From positions 1 through 7,394 of the forward strand of contig SLBH01000390.1 of assembly GCA_007126415.1 (NCBI GenBank): DNA of 7,394 bases, given 5' to 3'. The notes below the pieces were generated by a model that did not search any database, was not told the origin of the DNA, and saw nothing but the letters and a program-made list of their open reading frames with translations. The position numbers were made by a program, and so were the translations under genes. The DNA is from Spirochaetales bacterium (GTDB lineage Bacteria > Spirochaetota > Spirochaetia > DSM-27196 > SLAA01). Within the stretch, counting starts at the first letter, position 1, and every line of letters begins with the position of its first letter. Of the stretch, positions 1 through 6,149 are shown piece by piece.

Positions 1-49
1 GGGCCGCGCCGCGGGCCGGGGCGCCGCGCCGCCGAGCCTCGTAGTTTTC
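1..49. other. GC-rich flank beyond the ctpA stop codon
   Basis: This short stretch is almost entirely G and C at its left end (1-34) and has no coding signal I can support. It contains GGGGCGCCGC at 18-27, a 10-mer that recurs at 7221-7230 beyond the end of lgt. A terminator for ctpA could lie here or further left, but no T-tract is visible. Confidence 0.4.
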
Positions 50-1483
50 TCAGCGATGCGCCGCCTTGAGCTCCTCCTCGAACACGCCGTCGCGCAGGAT
101 ATCGACAGCCTCTTGCAAGACAAGATCATACTCGAGATCGTAGACATGCGTCACGCCTTCGAGCCGGTTCCGCTCGTCTCGAATCAAGCGCTGTAATAGA
201 CGTTCGGGCAGGTCGAACCCGTCGTCCTGCAGCTCGGCGATGAAAGCGGATACTTCGTCATCACCGGGGTCGTCGGTGTCCTGCAGGAACTCCCGGATGA
301 GCCCCTCGTTACGTAAGCGCGCATAATGGTCGAGCTCCTCGTCGGATAGCGCCGCTTCCGATACCGTTCGGTCCGGGACGATTCCCTCTTTGTCAATGTA
401 CACCCCAGCAGGAGTGTAGTAACGCGACATCGTCAACCGGAAACCGCCGTCGCCGATGCGCCGCACCTGCTGCACCGAGCCCTTGCCGTAGGTCGTTTCA
501 CCTATTACGAGCGCCCGATCGCGGTCGCGCAACGCTCCGGCGAGTATCTCGGAGGCCGAGGCCGAACCGCCGTCGATCAACACGATGATCGGAATGTCGT
601 CCGGCACCTTTTGGCCCGAGCGAGCGTTGAAGACTTGGTTTTCGCGCGGATTGCGGCCGCTGGTGCCGACGATCTCGCCGTCGGAAAAGAACAGATTCGC
701 GGTGTTGATCACGCCGTTCAGCACTCCGCCGGGATTACTGCGTACGTCGATGATCATCGATCGGTAGTCGTTCTCCTCAAAATACTCGATCGCGTCGGCT
801 ACTCGATCTGCGGTATACGGGGTGAACTGAATGATGCGCAGAAATCCGATATCGTCGGGAATCATGTCGCGACGGACGGTTGGAACCTCAATGTTGTCGC
901 GCTCAATTGTCACGTCGAAGCGATAGTTCTCACCGCGCTGAATCTTCACCTCTACCTCGGTCCCGATCTCCCCTCGCAGACGATCGACGACCTCGTCTAT
1001 TCTGAGACCACTGGTGCTCTCGCCCTCGACCTCAACGATCAGATCGCCGCTTTGAATGCCGGCACGGTGCGCCGGGGTGTCCTCGATCGGCGAGACCACC
1101 TCGATATAGCCCTTACCGTCTTGTCCGGGCTGCTTTGAGATATTCAGCCCTACCCCGCCGAACTCGCCTGCGGTAGTGTCGCCGAGCCCTCGCATATCTC
1201 GTTCGGTGAGATAAGCCGAATGCGGATCATCGAGCGCGTCGAACATACCTTCGAGCGCGCCCTCGATCAGCTTCTCGGCATCAACCTCGTCGACATAGTT
1301 ACTTTCAATAAACTCGTACACCTGCTTGAACATGCGCATGTAGCGCTCGCTCTCGGAGCGCTGATTTTGCGCGAGCACGTTCGGCGAAACTATAAAAACG
1401 AGCAAGGCCGCGAGCAGCACCGTGCTCACGCCCATCCAGAGAACACGTTCGCGTCTTGTACTGCGACCGAACTTGTTTGCCAT
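50..1483 (-). CDS. ctpA: Carboxyl-terminal processing protease (S41 family, CtpA/CtpB-like)
   Basis: A 477-residue S41 serine protease that cleaves near the C-termini of exported proteins on the outer face of the inner membrane. Residues 1-14 are basic and 15-33 are hydrophobic, followed by VLAQ at 36-39, so it is a signal anchor or a type I signal peptide; there is no lipobox cysteine. A PDZ domain spans about 108-195, with the GGVGLNI carboxylate-binding loop at 109-115 and AGIQSGD at 141-147. The peptidase core spans about 205-370. The Ser/Lys/Gln triad is visible as S309 in GGSASASE, K334 in YGKGS and Q338, with spacing matching Bacillus CtpB. An acidic, helical C-terminal segment follows (375-477). 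The start was chosen because ATG 1483 has a GGGAG ribosome site 8 bases upstream and opens directly into the signal sequence. The open frame continues upstream to 1723, but that part looks non-coding and overlaps the divergent gene. Family assignment is very secure; the substrate is unknown. Confidence 0.96.
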   Translation of the reverse strand: MANKFGRSTRRERVLWMGVSTVLLAALLVFIVSPNVLAQNQRSESERYMRMFKQVYEFIESNYVDEVDAEKLIEGALEGMFDALDDPHSAYLTERDMRGLGDTTAGEFGGVGLNISKQPGQDGKGYIEVVSPIEDTPAHRAGIQSGDLIVEVEGESTSGLRIDEVVDRLRGEIGTEVEVKIQRGENYRFDVTIERDNIEVPTVRRDMIPDDIGFLRIIQFTPYTADRVADAIEYFEENDYRSMIIDVRSNPGGVLNGVINTANLFFSDGEIVGTSGRNPRENQVFNARSGQKVPDDIPIIVLIDGGSASASEILAGALRDRDRALVIGETTYGKGSVQQVRRIGDGGFRLTMSRYYTPAGVYIDKEGIVPDRTVSEAALSDEELDHYARLRNEGLIREFLQDTDDPGDDEVSAFIAELQDDGFDLPERLLQRLIRDERNRLEGVTHVYDLEYDLVLQEAVDILRDGVFEEELKAAHR

Positions 1484-1491
1484 AGAAATCA

Positions 1492-1496
1492 CTCCC
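1492..1496 (-). promoter_or_regulatory. Ribosome binding site of ctpA
   Basis: GGGAG on the minus strand lies 8 bases before ATG 1483. It fixes the start codon against the longer upstream-extended open frame. Confidence 0.75.
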
Positions 1497-1497
1497 A

Positions 1498-1539
1498 CTA
1501 AAAAAGAATCTCGGCGCCTCCGGCGCCTGACGTAATCAT
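1498..1539 (-). CDS. Possible 13-codon leader peptide before ctpA
   Basis: On the minus strand, ATG at 1539 opens MITSGAGGAEILF and stops at TAG 1500-1498, 14 bases before the ctpA start. The GC hairpin lies inside this frame, and the stop falls at the end of the T-tract, a geometry reminiscent of translation-coupled attenuators. Against it, AGGA is only two bases from the ATG, the predicted transcript start is only about 6-9 bases upstream, and the peptide has no run of a regulatory amino acid. It may well be chance. Confidence 0.2.
   Translation of the reverse strand: MITSGAGGAEILF
1500..1527 (-). terminator. Hairpin plus T-tract in the ctpA leader (possible attenuator)
   Basis: Read on the minus strand, GGCGCC-GGA-GGCGCC (1527-1513) can form a 6-base-pair GC stem with a 3-base loop. 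Four bases later comes TTCTTTTTT (1508-1500). This has the form of an intrinsic terminator, but it sits between the ctpA promoter and its ribosome site. It could act as an attenuator or a leader stem-loop. No gene upstream on this strand needs a terminator. The short stem and the gap before the T-tract lower confidence. Confidence 0.4.
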
Positions 1540-1550
1540 GATCCTGACGT
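1526..1550. repeat. Direct repeat CCTGACGT x2, candidate operator
   Basis: CCTGACGT occurs at 1526-1533 and again at 1543-1550, separated by AATCATGAT. The start-to-start distance is 17 bases. The right copy lies at the predicted ctpA transcript start, just downstream of its TATAAT, which is where a repressor site would be expected. No regulator is identified. Confidence 0.35.
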
Positions 1551-1553
1551 TCA

Positions 1554-1559
1554 ATTATA
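1554..1559 (-). promoter_or_regulatory. -10 box of the ctpA promoter
   Basis: A perfect TATAAT on the minus strand, in otherwise GC-rich DNA, placed about 70 bases before the ctpA start codon. No convincing -35 hexamer lies 15-19 bases upstream (GCGTCG at the 17-base position), so the promoter may need an activator or depend on its -10. Transcription would start near 1545-1548. Confidence 0.55.
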
Positions 1560-1592
1560 CAACTTTCGGCACGCTTCGACGCGGGCCTTCTA

Positions 1593-1621
1593 TTGACGGT
1601 ACCGGAACAGGGTCGTACACT
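1593..1621 (+). promoter_or_regulatory. Sigma-70-type promoter of the four-gene operon
   Basis: TTGACG (1593-1598), a spacer of exactly 17 bases, and TACACT (1616-1621). The match is 5 of 6 to the -35 consensus and 4 of 6 to the -10 consensus. Transcription would begin about 1625-1629, only 3-7 bases before ATG 1632, which implies a leaderless or nearly leaderless mRNA. Confidence 0.5.
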
Positions 1622-1631
1622 CGCAGCTATC

Positions 1632-2045
1632 ATGCCACTGGTGAAGACTCTGCTATTCATTGCCGCGGTCTGGGAGTTGCTCCGCTTCGCGGTTTTATAC
1701 CTTTTGTTCGCAACCCAAGTCACCGCCGGCGGCGGTGCTTCTGTAGATCATTTTATCACGCTGTGGTTCGGGGCACCACAATTGGCACTCGCGGCCGGAT
1801 TCCTCTTCATGGCGCTCTATCCCCACCGCTATGCGGCGTTCATGAACTTGCTGCGCCTTGCGAAGCTTCTGGCCACCGCGGCCGCCGTTCCGGCATTAAC
1901 GATGCAGGTTTTTGCGGCGGTGGGCGGTGAGCTTGTAGGAGCGGCGTTCGGCACACGCATGATTGCCGGTCTTGGGGTGCTCGCGATCGATGCGCTCCTG
2001 CTCGTCTTTCTAGTATCATTGCGTAACGAGGAGCAGCCGGAATAG
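1632..2045 (+). CDS. Small integral membrane protein, unknown function
   Basis: A 137-residue protein I do not recognise. It has four hydrophobic segments, at about residues 5-29, 43-63, 74-97 and 107-130, and a short charged tail RNEEQPE. Short basic patches (YPHR at 63-66, R75/K78) lie between helices 2 and 3. No catalytic motif, metal ligand cluster or cysteine is evident. The frame is open back to a TTG at 1593, but that TTG forms the -35 box of a well-spaced promoter, so ATG 1632 is preferred. ATG 1632 has no clear Shine-Dalgarno sequence, consistent with leaderless initiation. Its stop TAG directly abuts the ATG of the next gene, so it is almost certainly co-transcribed and translationally coupled with the ATPase. 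It could be a membrane partner of that ATPase; this is inference from position only. Confidence 0.75.
   Translation: MPLVKTLLFIAAVWELLRFAVLYLLFATQVTAGGGASVDHFITLWFGAPQLALAAGFLFMALYPHRYAAFMNLLRLAKLLATAAAVPALTMQVFAAVGGELVGAAFGTRMIAGLGVLAIDALLLVFLVSLRNEEQPE
2028..2033 (+). promoter_or_regulatory. Ribosome binding site of the ATPase gene
   Basis: GAGGAG lies inside the end of the upstream gene, 12 bases before ATG 2046. The spacing is somewhat long, and initiation may be helped by re-initiation after the abutting TAG. Confidence 0.5.
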
Positions 2046-3188
2046 ATGCAGATCATCCCGATTGCCAGTGGAAAAGGCGGTGTCGGCAAGTCGCTCATTG
2101 CCGCAAACCTCGCGATCGCGCTCGGCCAGGCCGGAAAACGCACCGTACTGGTTGATCTCGATCTGGGTGGCTCTAACCTCCACCTCATTCTCGGAGTTCG
2201 CAGCCCGGAAGGCGGCATCGGTCCGTTTCTCTCCGGGCGCCGGGCGAAGTTCGAGGACGCGATCTTCACGACCGAGTATCCGAACCTCCGCTTCATCCCG
2301 GGTGACGCCGAGATTCCGGGGCTGGCAAACCTCGGCGCCGGACAGAAGCGCAAACTAATCAACCGGATCACGAAGATCGATGCCGATTTTGTGGTCGTAG
2401 ACCTCGGCGCGGGCACCAGCTTCAACACCGTCGATTTTTTCCTGCTCGCCCCCCACGGTATCGTCGTTACAACTCCCTCCCCAACCGCAATCGTGAACGC
2501 CTACCTGTTTCTCAAGAACGCGGTATATCGCCTTCTCCATAGTGCGTTTCCCGCCAAGAGCGCCGGAGCCGAGCTTCTCAACAACCTGCGCAAGGACGCC
2601 GGCTCGCTGCGCCGGCTTTCGGTCCCGGAACTACTGCAACAGCTCAAGAACGTTGACCCCGAAGGGCACCGAGCGTTCCAGGAGAAGACGCGCCATTTTC
2701 GCCCTCGCATTATTCTCAACATGCTCGAGGACCCCAAGGACGCCGACAAGGTCGGGCGATTACGCAGCTCCTGTCTCGAGTATCTTACTCTCGACCCCGA
2801 GCACCTCGGGGTTATCTACCGTGACGACCTGCAGGACCGCGCGCTCGCGTCGAGAATACCGCTGATTCACTACAAGCCCGGGTCGGTCCTTGCTCAGGCA
2901 ATTTACCGAATCGCCGACAAACTCATTCAGCTGCAGGATGAGGACAGCGGGCCGCTGCTGTACGACGGAACCGACGACGGCTTCGCCGAGGCCGAGGCCG
3001 AAGCCGAGGCGGATTTCAACGCCAAACTCGAGTACGTCTCAGAGTTGCTACACTCCGGCACGCTGAGCACCGGCGATCTGATTGAGACGATCAAGAATCA
3101 GCAACTCGAGATTACCCAGTTAAGAAAACAAAACATGCTGTACAAATCCAAGCTCGTACGCGCGATGAACCAGGGGTTCAAGCCTTAG
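2046..3188 (+). CDS. MinD/FlhG-like P-loop ATPase with helical insertion and coiled C-terminus
   Basis: A 380-residue ATPase of the SIMIBI class (MinD/ParA/FlhG group). The deviant Walker A motif is GKGGVGKS at 9-16, with signature lysine K10 and P-loop lysine K15. VDLDLGG at 36-42 is the switch region, FVVVDLGAG at 115-123 the Walker B-type strand, and VVTTPSPTA at 140-148 matches the segment after Walker B in FlhG/YlxH proteins. Between this and the next core strand (RIILNML, 221-227) lies a helical insertion of about 60 residues (157-220). After the core (ending about 297) come an acidic linker with an Ala-Glu run (314-322) and a helical C-terminus (about 325-375) that may form a coiled coil. 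No MinD-type amphipathic membrane-targeting helix is obvious at the very end. Family members dimerise on ATP and position flagella, division or chemotaxis machinery. The following fapA gene favours a flagellar or polar role (inferred). Confidence 0.9.
   Translation: MQIIPIASGKGGVGKSLIAANLAIALGQAGKRTVLVDLDLGGSNLHLILGVRSPEGGIGPFLSGRRAKFEDAIFTTEYPNLRFIPGDAEIPGLANLGAGQKRKLINRITKIDADFVVVDLGAGTSFNTVDFFLLAPHGIVVTTPSPTAIVNAYLFLKNAVYRLLHSAFPAKSAGAELLNNLRKDAGSLRRLSVPELLQQLKNVDPEGHRAFQEKTRHFRPRIILNMLEDPKDADKVGRLRSSCLEYLTLDPEHLGVIYRDDLQDRALASRIPLIHYKPGSVLAQAIYRIADKLIQLQDEDSGPLLYDGTDDGFAEAEAEAEADFNAKLEYVSELLHSGTLSTGDLIETIKNQQLEITQLRKQNMLYKSKLVRAMNQGFKP
2985..3008 (+). repeat. Hexamer tandem repeat encoding Ala-Glu
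   Basis: Four successive units of GCCGAG (the third is GCCGAA) lie in the ATPase gene and encode the Ala-Glu run in its acidic linker. Gain or loss of one unit would keep the frame, so length variation between strains is plausible. Confidence 0.7.
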
Positions 3189-3194
3189 ACAGTC

Positions 3195-6146
3195 ATGGCG
3201 AAGCCGAACCCAACGCCGAAAGGAACGGTCTCGATCGAGGTTGACGAGACCGCGACAACCGCCACCGCTGTATTCACCGCCGACGACGAACACGATCCGC
3301 TCAGCATCGATGCGGTTACCACGCAGCTCAAGCGCGAGGGCGTGACCGAAGGCATCGACACCTACGAGATTCGCGATGCCTTGATCGAGCTTACGCGCGG
3401 GCCGAGTGAGCCGGTGCGCTCCGTGATCGCGCGAGCCCGGGCGCCGGAGCCGCCGTTGCCGGAGCGCGCCGACTGGAGCTTCCACGAGATTCCGCCCGAG
3501 CTCGCGGAGATCGCCGAACGCCGCCTCGCCGCCGCCGGCGCCCCGCGCATCGTTATCGAGAAAACCGAACGCGTACAAGAGGCGAGCGCGCCGGAGAAGA
3601 AGGCGGGGTTGGGGCTCTTGGGCGGCAAGCCTCAGCCGCCGAAACCCAAGACTCGCACCGTGCAGCAGCGCGTGTACCTCGACGGCACGGTTCGAAGCAC
3701 CGGCTATGCCGCCGCGGGTGAGACGCTCGGCACCGTGGAGGCACAGCAGCCCGGACGTCCCGGGAAGGACCTGTACGGCCGGCCGATACCGCCGAAACAG
3801 CTCGCGGACCCGCTGATCTACGCCGGCGACGGGGTCAAGAAGGCCCGCGGTGAGTTTGTCGCGGAAAGCACCGGCTTTGTACGAGTAGGCGCAAACTGGG
3901 TGGATATCGTCGCGTCGCGCCCGCACAAGCACACAATCGAGCTCACCAAGGACGGCGCTACCTGCCTGCTGAGCTACACCCCGGGGGATGCCGAGCACCA
4001 ACCTCCCGACGCCGCCGCTATTCGCGCCGAGGCGGCGGAGCACGGATACCGCGAGAATCTGCTGCAGTCGAGCGACGAGATCGAGCGCCTGCTTGCGACC
4101 GCTCGCGAGCGAGGGGAAGGCTTCACGCAGATCCCGATCTGTTACAGCAAGGATGCGTGGTTCGAGATCTTTGTGTCCGAAGACCGGTTACGAGCACAAC
4201 TCTCGGTCAGCAAAGGAAGCGGACGCGGGAAGGCCCTCTCGCTGAAAGAACTCGGACGCGCGATCAAGGAGAGCAAGCTCAAGGGCCTGCAGTACGAGAA
4301 GATACAGGAAGATATCCTGTCGTTCTACCGCAGCACCGATATCGAGCTCACCGGGTACTGCCTCGCGCAAGGGACCGCGCCTACCGAAGGGCCGCCGCGC
4401 GAACTCGAGCATGCGCTTCAGTTCGTGGCCGAGAAGGAGCGGCTCAATCAGATCGAGCGGCTCAAGAACTCCCCGGAGTTACAGCGTGCGCCTTCGTTCG
4501 AGGTCTTTCCGGTCGAGAAGATCGAACAGATCAGTATGGTGATCAAGGACCAGCGCATCGCCTCGATCCCGCCGCCGACCTACGGCAACCCCGGTACCGA
4601 TGTGTACGGCAAGAGCACCGCAGGGCTGCCCGGCGAGGAGCCCAAGCTGCGCCTGTTCGAGAAGCTCGAGCAGAAAGGCAACCTCATCGTCTCGCAGGCC
4701 CCGGGAGCGCTCGATTACGCGGTGATCGAGGAGACGGTATACCTACGCGTCCGCCCGCACCGTGACGGCGAGATCAAGGTCCAACTCGCCTCCGACAAAC
4801 TCACCGCGTATCTCACGGTCAGGCCGCATGAAGGAAGCGGCCGGCCTGTGGACCGCACCGTTATCGAAAACGCTGTGCAAGGTGCACGTGTCACGCACGG
4901 GGTTAGCGACCAGGTCGTGTCCAAGGTTCTGGAGTCGCTGAACAGCGGGAAACCGCTCAAGGATGTGCCGGTGGCTCGCGGCAAGCCGCCGGTTGAAGGC
5001 GGTCGCGAGGAGCTCGAGCTGTTGGTAACCCCGTCGCAGGACTCCGGCGTCGTTATCAGAGACGACGGGCGTGCCGACTACAAGAACCGTGGCCAGATAA
5101 CCACGGTGCGAAAGGGCGATGAGCTCGCGCGCTTAGTTCCGGCCGACGCCGAGCCGGAGCCGGGCTGGGACGTCACCGGGGCAACAATCAACGCCGGTCA
5201 GATCAAGAAGCTCAACCTTGAGATCGGCGCCAACGTCCAAGAGCGCAAGGACAGCGATGGACGCGCAACCTTGCTCGCAACCACAACCGGACAGCTGATC
5301 TACACCGGCTCCAAGATAGAGGTGCAGCCGGTCTACACCGTGCAGGGCGACGTCGGGCTACAGAGCGGCAACATCAAGTTCCCGGGCATGGTGACGGTCT
5401 CGGGCACCGTTCGCAGCGGCTTCCACGTAATCGCCGAGGGCGAGATTCGCGTCGCCGAAGGTGTCGAGGCCGCGCTCCTCTCGGCCGAAGGCGATATCAA
5501 TATCGCTCACGGTGTGCACGGGCGCAGCAAAGGCGTACTGAGAACCAAGGCCGGCATCACCGCCACCTTTATCGAACACGCTACGGTGCTCGCTATCGGC
5601 CCGGTTACGATCAAGAACTACCTCATGCGCTGCGATCTCAAGTGCAACGACAGCGTTACGATCAGCGCAGACAAAGGCTCGGTGATCGGCGGCACCGTGC
5701 GAACGCGCGGTGGACTCGCGACCTTCAACCTCGGCAACGATCGCGGCATTAGAACCGTGGTCGTGTTCGGCCAAGACTATCTCATCGGTGACCGCATCGA
5801 ACGCGAGGAGCTCGAACTCGAGAAACTCAAGAAGCAGGTCGCGGACCTTGATTTCGAGATGCGCCAGAACGAGAAAGACGCAGACGATGAAACGCTTACG
5901 CGCAATCGCAAACGCAAACGCCAGGTGCTCAAAGAGGTCGAGAAACGCAGCGTGCGGCTGTTTACGCTCCGCGAGCGCTTCGAGGAGCATTATCCGGCAG
6001 AGATCACGGTGCGCGGCACGCTCTACCCCGGCGTCGTGTTCGAAAGCCACGGACGGACCCGCGAGATCACAAAGGAACGCAAGAATGTTACGGTTGCCTT
6101 TGACCGCGAGAGTGGTCATATTGAACTGTACGAACGCAAAGGATGA
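3195..6146 (+). CDS. fapA: FapA family (DUF342) protein with triplicated N-terminal module
   Basis: A 983-residue cytoplasmic protein, much longer than the roughly 450-650 usual for FapA/DUF342. Residues 525-983 form a complete canonical FapA. This comprises the N-terminal module (525-714, with VARGKPPVEGG at 593-603 and EPGWDVTG at 655-662), a Gly-rich right-handed beta-helix (about 715-860), a charged coiled coil (about 866-930) and the terminal beta unit with the YPGV signature (944-947). Before this lie two further copies of the N-terminal module. One is at about 11-240 (GRPGKDLYGRPIPP at 187-200) and one at about 322-520 (GNPGTDVYGKS at 464-474). A partial fourth copy may lie at 246-304. 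In Vibrio, FapA is needed for flagellation and interacts with the PTS protein EIIA-Glc; the role here is inferred. The ATG lies two codons after the ATPase stop and in the same frame. The nearest purine-rich site (AGGGG, 3172-3176) is 18 bases away, so translation is probably coupled. Confidence 0.9.
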   Translation: MAKPNPTPKGTVSIEVDETATTATAVFTADDEHDPLSIDAVTTQLKREGVTEGIDTYEIRDALIELTRGPSEPVRSVIARARAPEPPLPERADWSFHEIPPELAEIAERRLAAAGAPRIVIEKTERVQEASAPEKKAGLGLLGGKPQPPKPKTRTVQQRVYLDGTVRSTGYAAAGETLGTVEAQQPGRPGKDLYGRPIPPKQLADPLIYAGDGVKKARGEFVAESTGFVRVGANWVDIVASRPHKHTIELTKDGATCLLSYTPGDAEHQPPDAAAIRAEAAEHGYRENLLQSSDEIERLLATARERGEGFTQIPICYSKDAWFEIFVSEDRLRAQLSVSKGSGRGKALSLKELGRAIKESKLKGLQYEKIQEDILSFYRSTDIELTGYCLAQGTAPTEGPPRELEHALQFVAEKERLNQIERLKNSPELQRAPSFEVFPVEKIEQISMVIKDQRIASIPPPTYGNPGTDVYGKSTAGLPGEEPKLRLFEKLEQKGNLIVSQAPGALDYAVIEETVYLRVRPHRDGEIKVQLASDKLTAYLTVRPHEGSGRPVDRTVIENAVQGARVTHGVSDQVVSKVLESLNSGKPLKDVPVARGKPPVEGGREELELLVTPSQDSGVVIRDDGRADYKNRGQITTVRKGDELARLVPADAEPEPGWDVTGATINAGQIKKLNLEIGANVQERKDSDGRATLLATTTGQLIYTGSKIEVQPVYTVQGDVGLQSGNIKFPGMVTVSGTVRSGFHVIAEGEIRVAEGVEAALLSAEGDINIAHGVHGRSKGVLRTKAGITATFIEHATVLAIGPVTIKNYLMRCDLKCNDSVTISADKGSVIGGTVRTRGGLATFNLGNDRGIRTVVVFGQDYLIGDRIEREELELEKLKKQVADLDFEMRQNEKDADDETLTRNRKRKRQVLKEVEKRSVRLFTLRERFEEHYPAEITVRGTLYPGVVFESHGRTREITKERKNVTVAFDRESGHIELYERKG
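6138..6143 (+). promoter_or_regulatory. Ribosome binding site of lgt
   Basis: AAAGGA at the very end of fapA lies 6 bases before ATG 6150. It is the best-placed ribosome site in the rightward operon and supports this start. Confidence 0.65.
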
Positions 6147-6149
6147 CCT

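Noticed and set aside
1593..1631. TTG start giving 13 extra residues to the small membrane protein
   Set aside because: The TTG is part of a well-spaced -35 box, there is no ribosome site before it, and the extra residues are hydrophilic ahead of a natural MPLVK start of the first helix.
1628..1633. TATCAT as an alternative -10 box
   Set aside because: It matches TATAAT at 5 of 6 but overlaps the preferred ATG, and the hexamer 17 bases upstream (GAACAG) is not a -35.
1484..1723. Upstream extension of the ctpA frame (80 more residues)
   Set aside because: It overlaps the divergent gene, lacks a ribosome site, reads as Arg/Ser-rich non-coding sequence and would bury the signal sequence; ATG 1483 has a good ribosome site.
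3186..3188. TAG as a reassigned sense codon joining the ATPase and FapA
   Set aside because: TAG also ends the small membrane protein and lgt at natural family ends, so it behaves as a stop; only low-level read-through remains open.
3120..4043. 307-codon minus-strand open frame opposite the ATPase end and fapA start
   Set aside because: It is a shadow frame in high-GC DNA; the plus strand here encodes recognisable FapA module sequence and the antisense product matches nothing I know.
5358..6119. 253-codon minus-strand open frame opposite the FapA beta-helix and coiled coil
   Set aside because: It is the antisense of a clearly homologous coding region, with no ribosome site or recognisable motif.
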